This document shows positions 59,868 to 64,000 of a DNA stretch of 64,000 bases, piece after piece; position 1 is the stretch's first letter, and the number at the start of each line of letters is the position of its first letter. The position numbers and the translations under genes are program-made. The stretch is from Halovenus halobia. Its GTDB lineage: Archaea; Halobacteriota; Halobacteria; Halobacteriales; Haloarculaceae. The notes under the pieces are model-generated. The model saw only the letters and a list, made by a program, of their open reading frames with translations, did no database searches and was not told the origin of the DNA. The stretch spans positions 108,308 to 172,307 of the forward strand of contig NZ_JBLKOA010000007.1 in the NCBI RefSeq assembly GCF_051414135.1. The letters are read 5' to 3'.

Positions 59868-61799
59868 ATGACCGGCCACAGCGGGGAGCGTAACTCGACT
59901 GTCGGCGACGCGACAGCCGTCCCGTTCGCGGCTGATATCCCGAGACCGGGGGAGGTGACTGCAGAACCGGATGCGACCGGCGTCGTCGTCTGGCACCGCA
60001 AACATCTCCGGGTCGAGGACCACCGGGCACTGGCGGAGGCAGTCGCCGACGGCGACGTTGTCTGTCCGCTGTTCGTCTTCGACCCCGCGTTCTACGAGGA
60101 CGGCCTCGCCTGTGACGCCCGCATCAGATTCCTCCACGAAGCTGTGACGAGTCTGTCGCGACTCTACGCTACCACGCCCGCTGACTCGATGGTTCGAGAT
60201 GTGCCAGAGTCTGCCGGGTCTCTTGGCGACACTACTGATAACTCAGCCGCAGTACAGGCGCTGTCTGTCCCCGACCAGCCAGGGCTGACCTGCGCCTACG
60301 GCGACCCTGTCGCTGTGCTGTCGCGGTTCGTCGACCACGGGTGGCAGGTTCGGACGATGGCGACACCGACCAGCAGATATGGACTGCGCCGCGACGAGCG
60401 CGTCCGAGAGGCCTGTGGCAACGCCGTCGAGTTCGTCTCCGGCGACGGGCTACTGCGCGGCGAGGAGTGGCCTCGGACGGACTGGCAGTCACACGTCGAG
60501 AAGTGGCTAGCCGCGCCCCAACATAGCCCTTCGTGGGACGCGAAGCGACTCGTTCTCGATACGGGAGTGACGCCGGCACGGGTCGACCAGGCGTTCGACA
60601 CCGCGCCGACGAAGACGAACGTCCCGACCGGGACCCACCGCGGTGCGACGACGCAGCTTCGGGAGTTCGTGGACAGAATCGGCTCGTACCCCGGGAATAT
60701 CTCTGCGCCGGGAGACGCCCGCGATGGAACCAGTGGTCTCTCGCCGTATCTCAACTTCGGGCTACTCTCGGTCCGGCAAGTCCACCAGTACGTCGACGAG
60801 AATGCGCCGGAGTGTCGCGGCCAGGATATGTTCGAGAGTCGGCTGGTCTGGAATCTTCACTACAACCAGAAACTCGCCGACTGGCCGGGCTGGACAGACC
60901 GTGCAGTTAATCCTGTCTTCGAGGGCAAAAATTCCGACAACCACGACCCAGAGCTTGTCGCGGCGTGGAAGCGCGGCGAGACTGGCTTTCCGATGGTCGA
61001 CGCCTCGATGCGCTGTCTGGCCGAAACTGGCTGGCTGAACTTCCGGATGCGCGCGATGTGTGCCTCCTTTTTCGCGCACATTCTCAAACAGCCCTGGCGA
61101 CTCGGTGCCGACTGGTATCACCACCATCTCATCGACAGCGACGTTGGCATCAACTACACGCAGTGGCAGAGCCAGGCCGGGCTGATCGGCAAGCCATCCC
61201 AGCGGGTGTACAACCCTCGAAAGCAGGTCCGTGACCAAGACCCCGACGGGGAGTGGATCACTGGCTGGGTGCCCGAACTTGACGAGTTGCCGAGTCAGTT
61301 TCTCGACCAGCCAGAGCGAACACCACTGTCGGTACAGGACGACTGCGGCGTCGTGATTGGTGACACGTATCCCCGGCCAGTGGTCGACTACGAGGCCCAG
61401 CGCGAGGCGTTCTGGTCGACGTACGAACGACAGAGACCCGAGGCAGCCCGACAACTCGGTCGGCCGGAAATCGCAAAACGAGCCTCCTTTTCCGGCGGCT
61501 ACGGAGCGGCACAGGCGATTGCGAAACGATACGGTGACAAAGATACCGAGTCGGGGACACAGATCTCGCTGTCAGATATTGTGGGCGAGGGGGAGAAGCA
61601 AGACACTGCGGGCGACACGGAGATGTCGGTTGCTGAGGGCCACGGCGAACCAGATGAAGACGAACCGCTGCCAACAGGAAGCGCTGAACAGGCAGGTGAA
61701 CCATCACCAGACGACCGGAGAGCAGTCCCGGATCAATCGTCGGAGCCCAAAGGAGACGAGAGTGATTCAGAACAGACGGCAATCGGTCGGTTCGATTGA
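59868..61799 (+). CDS. phr: cryptochrome/photolyase-family protein with long C-terminal extension
   Basis: A 643-residue protein. A photolyase alpha/beta antenna domain (VVVWHRKHLRVEDHRALAEA) is followed by the FAD domain: MFESRLVWNLHYNQKLAD, GETGFPMVDASMRCLAETGWLNFRMR, and YTQWQSQAGLIG. Trp residues for electron transfer are present. Class I CPD photolyase is the default guess, but a 6-4 or cryptochrome function is possible. About 110 C-terminal residues are acidic, low complexity (SVAEGHGEPDEDEPLP) and unlike bacterial enzymes. Confidence 0.85.
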   Translation: MTGHSGERNSTVGDATAVPFAADIPRPGEVTAEPDATGVVVWHRKHLRVEDHRALAEAVADGDVVCPLFVFDPAFYEDGLACDARIRFLHEAVTSLSRLYATTPADSMVRDVPESAGSLGDTTDNSAAVQALSVPDQPGLTCAYGDPVAVLSRFVDHGWQVRTMATPTSRYGLRRDERVREACGNAVEFVSGDGLLRGEEWPRTDWQSHVEKWLAAPQHSPSWDAKRLVLDTGVTPARVDQAFDTAPTKTNVPTGTHRGATTQLREFVDRIGSYPGNISAPGDARDGTSGLSPYLNFGLLSVRQVHQYVDENAPECRGQDMFESRLVWNLHYNQKLADWPGWTDRAVNPVFEGKNSDNHDPELVAAWKRGETGFPMVDASMRCLAETGWLNFRMRAMCASFFAHILKQPWRLGADWYHHHLIDSDVGINYTQWQSQAGLIGKPSQRVYNPRKQVRDQDPDGEWITGWVPELDELPSQFLDQPERTPLSVQDDCGVVIGDTYPRPVVDYEAQREAFWSTYERQRPEAARQLGRPEIAKRASFSGGYGAAQAIAKRYGDKDTESGTQISLSDIVGEGEKQDTAGDTEMSVAEGHGEPDEDEPLPTGSAEQAGEPSPDDRRAVPDQSSEPKGDESDSEQTAIGRFD

Positions 61800-61829
61800 G
61801 CGCAGGTGTCCTGTCGGTCCGAGCGCGGA

Positions 61830-63377
61830 CTAGGCGTCAGCGCCGTCCTCTCGGAGTTTGAACTTCTGGACCTTGCCGCTGGGATTTTTCGGGAGTTCGT
61901 CGACGAAGTGGTACGCCCGTGGTCGCTTGAAATCCGCCAGCGCCTCGGACTCTTTGAGATACTGGTCAAGAGCTTCTTCAGACGAGTCACCAACAACATA
62001 GGCGACCACCTGCTCGCCCCACTCGTCGTGTGGTTCGCCAACGACAGCCGCCTCAACAACGTCGTCGTGGGTGAACAGTACGTCCTCAACCTCCGTCGGA
62101 TAGACGTTCTCCCCGCCAGTGATTATCATGTCGTCCTTGCGGTCGACGACGAAGAGATAGCCGTCCTCGTCGCGATAGCCCAGATCCCCGGTGTAGTACC
62201 ACTCCTGACCGTCGGCTTCCCGCAACGAGTCTGCGGTCGCGTCCGGTCGGTTCCAGTACTCTCGCATCGTACACGGGCCAGCGAACAGAATCTCGCCAAC
62301 CTCTCCCTGAGGTACCTCGTCGGTCGGGTCGCCATCCGGTTCGACGATCCGGAGGTCGTGGTTCAGTGCCGGCAACCCTGCCGAGCCCTGCTTGGAGACC
62401 TGGTCTTCTGGATACTGGAAGCTGCCACAGGGACCGATTTCGGTCATTCCGTAGGCCTGCAGGTAGCCCGCGTCGAAGACGTCCAGGCAGCCATCGAGCA
62501 CCTCTCTCGGCATCGGCGCAGCGCCGTACAGCCCCAGTCGGAGCGACGAGACGTCGGCGTCGACCTCCTCGGCAGCCTGCAACAGTCCATTCCACCCGGT
62601 TGGCGCGGCGAAAAACAGCGACACGTCGTATTCGTCGATGGTCTGCAAGGCCCGCACAGGGTCGAAATCGTGGTGGATGATACTCGTCGCACCGACGTGA
62701 ATGCGCGGGAACAGCGCCGCCTGCAGTTCCGCACAGTGATACAGCGGGAACGCAGAGAGCCCAACATCGTCGCGGCGAATCCCACCCTCAGCGATGCAGA
62801 TGAGGTTGTGCTCCACCATATCGCGGTGCTCGTGGACGACGCCCTTCGGTCGGCCAGTGGTCCCCGAGGTATAGATGAAGGCGTAGATGTCGTCCTCCTC
62901 CACGACCGTCTCGGGTCGGTGTGTGGAACCGGCCGACAGCGCGTCGTAGAAATCACCAGCCCACGTCGGGCCATCCGCGTCGATGGAAAAGTACTGCTCG
63001 ACGGTGTCCAGATTATCACGAGCGTCAGCGACAGCATCCTGTGTGGCGTCCTCGAAAATCAAGGCACTCGATTCGGCGTCGTTGAGAATGTACTCGATTT
63101 CGCCAGCGGGCAGTCGGTAGTTCAGTGGGTTGAAAACCGCGCCGAGTTTCGCACAGGCGAATACTGTCAACACAATCTCTGAGCCGTTGTGGAGCATCGT
63201 CGAAACGCGGTCCCCCTTCTCGATGCCTACGTCGGCAAGAGCGTTCGCAAGCTGGTTCGCCTTGGTGTCGAACTCCTCGAACGTCCAGTGCTGGTCTCGG
63301 CGTGGGTAGATCAGCCCGTCCTTGTCGGGATACTTTTCGGCGGTCTGTTCGAGTGTATCGCGCAGTGTTGGGTGCAT
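61830..63377 (-). CDS. acyl-CoA ligase (AMP-forming)
   Basis: A 515-residue adenylate-forming ligase. The P-loop is FIYTSGTTGRPKGVVHEHR, and the motifs YGMTEIG, YTGDLGYRDEDGY and the late Lys in KNPSGKVQKFKLRE are in order. It activates a fatty or aromatic acid to acyl-CoA. Substrate chain length cannot be deduced. It is convergent with the photolyase gene (31 bp apart). Confidence 0.9.
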   Translation of the reverse strand: MHPTLRDTLEQTAEKYPDKDGLIYPRRDQHWTFEEFDTKANQLANALADVGIEKGDRVSTMLHNGSEIVLTVFACAKLGAVFNPLNYRLPAGEIEYILNDAESSALIFEDATQDAVADARDNLDTVEQYFSIDADGPTWAGDFYDALSAGSTHRPETVVEEDDIYAFIYTSGTTGRPKGVVHEHRDMVEHNLICIAEGGIRRDDVGLSAFPLYHCAELQAALFPRIHVGATSIIHHDFDPVRALQTIDEYDVSLFFAAPTGWNGLLQAAEEVDADVSSLRLGLYGAAPMPREVLDGCLDVFDAGYLQAYGMTEIGPCGSFQYPEDQVSKQGSAGLPALNHDLRIVEPDGDPTDEVPQGEVGEILFAGPCTMREYWNRPDATADSLREADGQEWYYTGDLGYRDEDGYLFVVDRKDDMIITGGENVYPTEVEDVLFTHDDVVEAAVVGEPHDEWGEQVVAYVVGDSSEEALDQYLKESEALADFKRPRAYHFVDELPKNPSGKVQKFKLREDGADA

Positions 63378-63436
63378 TATCGGTCCCCCCAGCAGTGGGT
63401 TCGCTCGAAGGTCACTAAATACTACCGCGGGCCCTG

Positions 63437-63949
63437 TCAGGCCACGTCGCCACTGGACGCCCGCGAAAGCAGGGACACTGCAATCGCACCCCCGAAGAAG
63501 TCAATGCCGACCAGTACGAGGACCCCCGGAACCACACCGTCGAGCATGCCGCCGAACCACGACACCTCGATGACGGTCATCACATCCTGGTCGACCATCA
63601 GCGAGCGTGTGGCGTCGACGCCGTAGGTCACTGGGTTGATTCGTGCAAAGGTCTGGATCCACGACGGCAGTGCTTGCAGTGGGAGAAACGCACTCGACAG
63701 GAAAAGCAACGGAAACTGCAGCAGGTTCGCGCCGATGATTGTCGACTCCTGGTCGCGGGTGAGAATCGCCAGCGCGTTCGAGAACGCGACGAACCACAGT
63801 GAGAACAGAATCCCGACCGCGATAACCGACAGTCTGTCACAGAGTTGGTCGGCCTCTTCGAGATACTGGGTCGTGAGGAAGATCGGTACTTCCCAACCGA
63901 CGTGAGCAGCGGAACTGAAGCGTCGCTCTGATTGAGGAAGACGTCCGGT
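63437..63949 (-). pseudogene. ABC ATPase/permease chimera (truncated transporter)
   Basis: One open frame runs from about 63949 to 63437 without an ATG. About 20 unrelated residues precede VPIFLTTQYLEEADQLCDRL, a standard H-loop segment of an ABC exporter ATPase. This continues, in frame, into FVAFSNALAILTRDQEST and LLFLSSAFLPLQALPSW, the end of an ABC-2 permease. Normally about 80 or more ATPase residues plus the permease start would separate these. A deletion therefore joined two adjacent genes, leaving a non-functional or highly truncated product next to an IS-like end. Confidence 0.6.
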
Positions 63950-63982
63950 TCAGAAGTGTGTTAAAGCTCCCTGAACCGGACG
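63942..63982. mobile_element. probable insertion-sequence end with perfect hairpin
   Basis: CGTCCGGTTCAG (63942-63953) is the exact reverse complement of CTGAACCGGACG (63971-63982), with a 17-nt loop. It lies where the ABC remnant turns into unrelated sequence at the window edge. Terminal hairpins of this sort occur in IS200/IS605-type elements, but the family cannot be set from this fragment. A transcription terminator is an alternative. Confidence 0.4.
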
Positions 63983-64000
63983 GTGTTCTTTCGGCAGCAG

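Noticed and set aside
61806..63182. 458-residue open frame on the plus strand opposite the acyl-CoA ligase
   Set aside because: The minus strand has all adenylate-forming motifs; the plus frame is a GC-codon shadow rich in Val and Arg.

Overview
The window is a piece of a haloarchaeal (class Halobacteria) chromosome. The predicted proteins are strongly acidic and the DNA is GC-rich. Twin-arginine/lipobox signal peptides are common. Several family types are haloarchaeal: a D38/H63/E64 glucose dehydrogenase, a TrmB-type sugar regulator, a PGF-CTERM surface protein, amphi-Trp and MTH865 small proteins, PhoU with an AbrB-like head, and half-size heme A synthase sequence fused to CtaB. Most of the window looks like ordinary chromosome arranged in functional blocks. 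There are mobile or degraded patches at about 0.8-4.9 kb, 45.0-47.8 kb and 63.4-64 kb.

Layout. (1) 0.1-4.9 kb: small hypothetical proteins and a large lone Eco57I-class adenine methyltransferase/type IIG-like enzyme flanked by ORF fragments. (2) 5.0-13.5 kb: a respiratory block. It has a CtaA-half/CtaB fusion, a four-gene ba3-like heme-copper reductase operon whose catalytic subunit has Gln where oxygen reductases carry the cross-linked Tyr, and a CcoI/CopA-like copper P-type ATPase. (3) 14.0-30 kb: a phosphorus island. An overlapping C-P lyase operon (phnGHIJKLM plus a TIM-barrel enzyme and a HAD phosphatase) runs leftward. A phnDCE importer and a hexapeptide acyltransferase run rightward. 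Then come two PhoU-type regulators and polyphosphate kinase. (4) 31-40 kb: a semi-phosphorylative Entner-Doudoroff block (gdh, gluconate dehydratase, KDG kinase, KDPG aldolase, an aldehyde dehydrogenase, pyruvate kinase) with its probable TrmB regulator and candidate TrmB operators.

(5) 40-44.7 kb: a methyltransferase, an SDR and a large copper-binding-like surface protein. (6) 45.0-47.8 kb: a tRNA-Gln gene whose 3' end begins a 150-bp repeat that recurs 2.5 kb downstream. The repeats bracket a nucleotidyltransferase/HEPN pair, gene remnants and dispersed repeats. (7) 47.9-57.6 kb: membrane proteins of unknown function and housekeeping genes (epimerase, pirin, endonuclease III, DUF457, enoyl-CoA hydratase, MscS channel, M24 peptidase). 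(8) 57.6-59.8 kb: an arsR-arsC-acr3 arsenic operon. (9) 59.9-64 kb: photolyase, acyl-CoA ligase, and a chimeric ABC ATPase/permease remnant beside a probable insertion-sequence end.

The points most worth following up are the Tyr-to-Gln change in the heme-copper reductase, the C-P lyase operon that lacks PhnP but carries a translationally coupled TIM-barrel/HAD pair, the tRNA-Gln-bounded repeat element, and the three matching operator-like sites in the sugar cluster.
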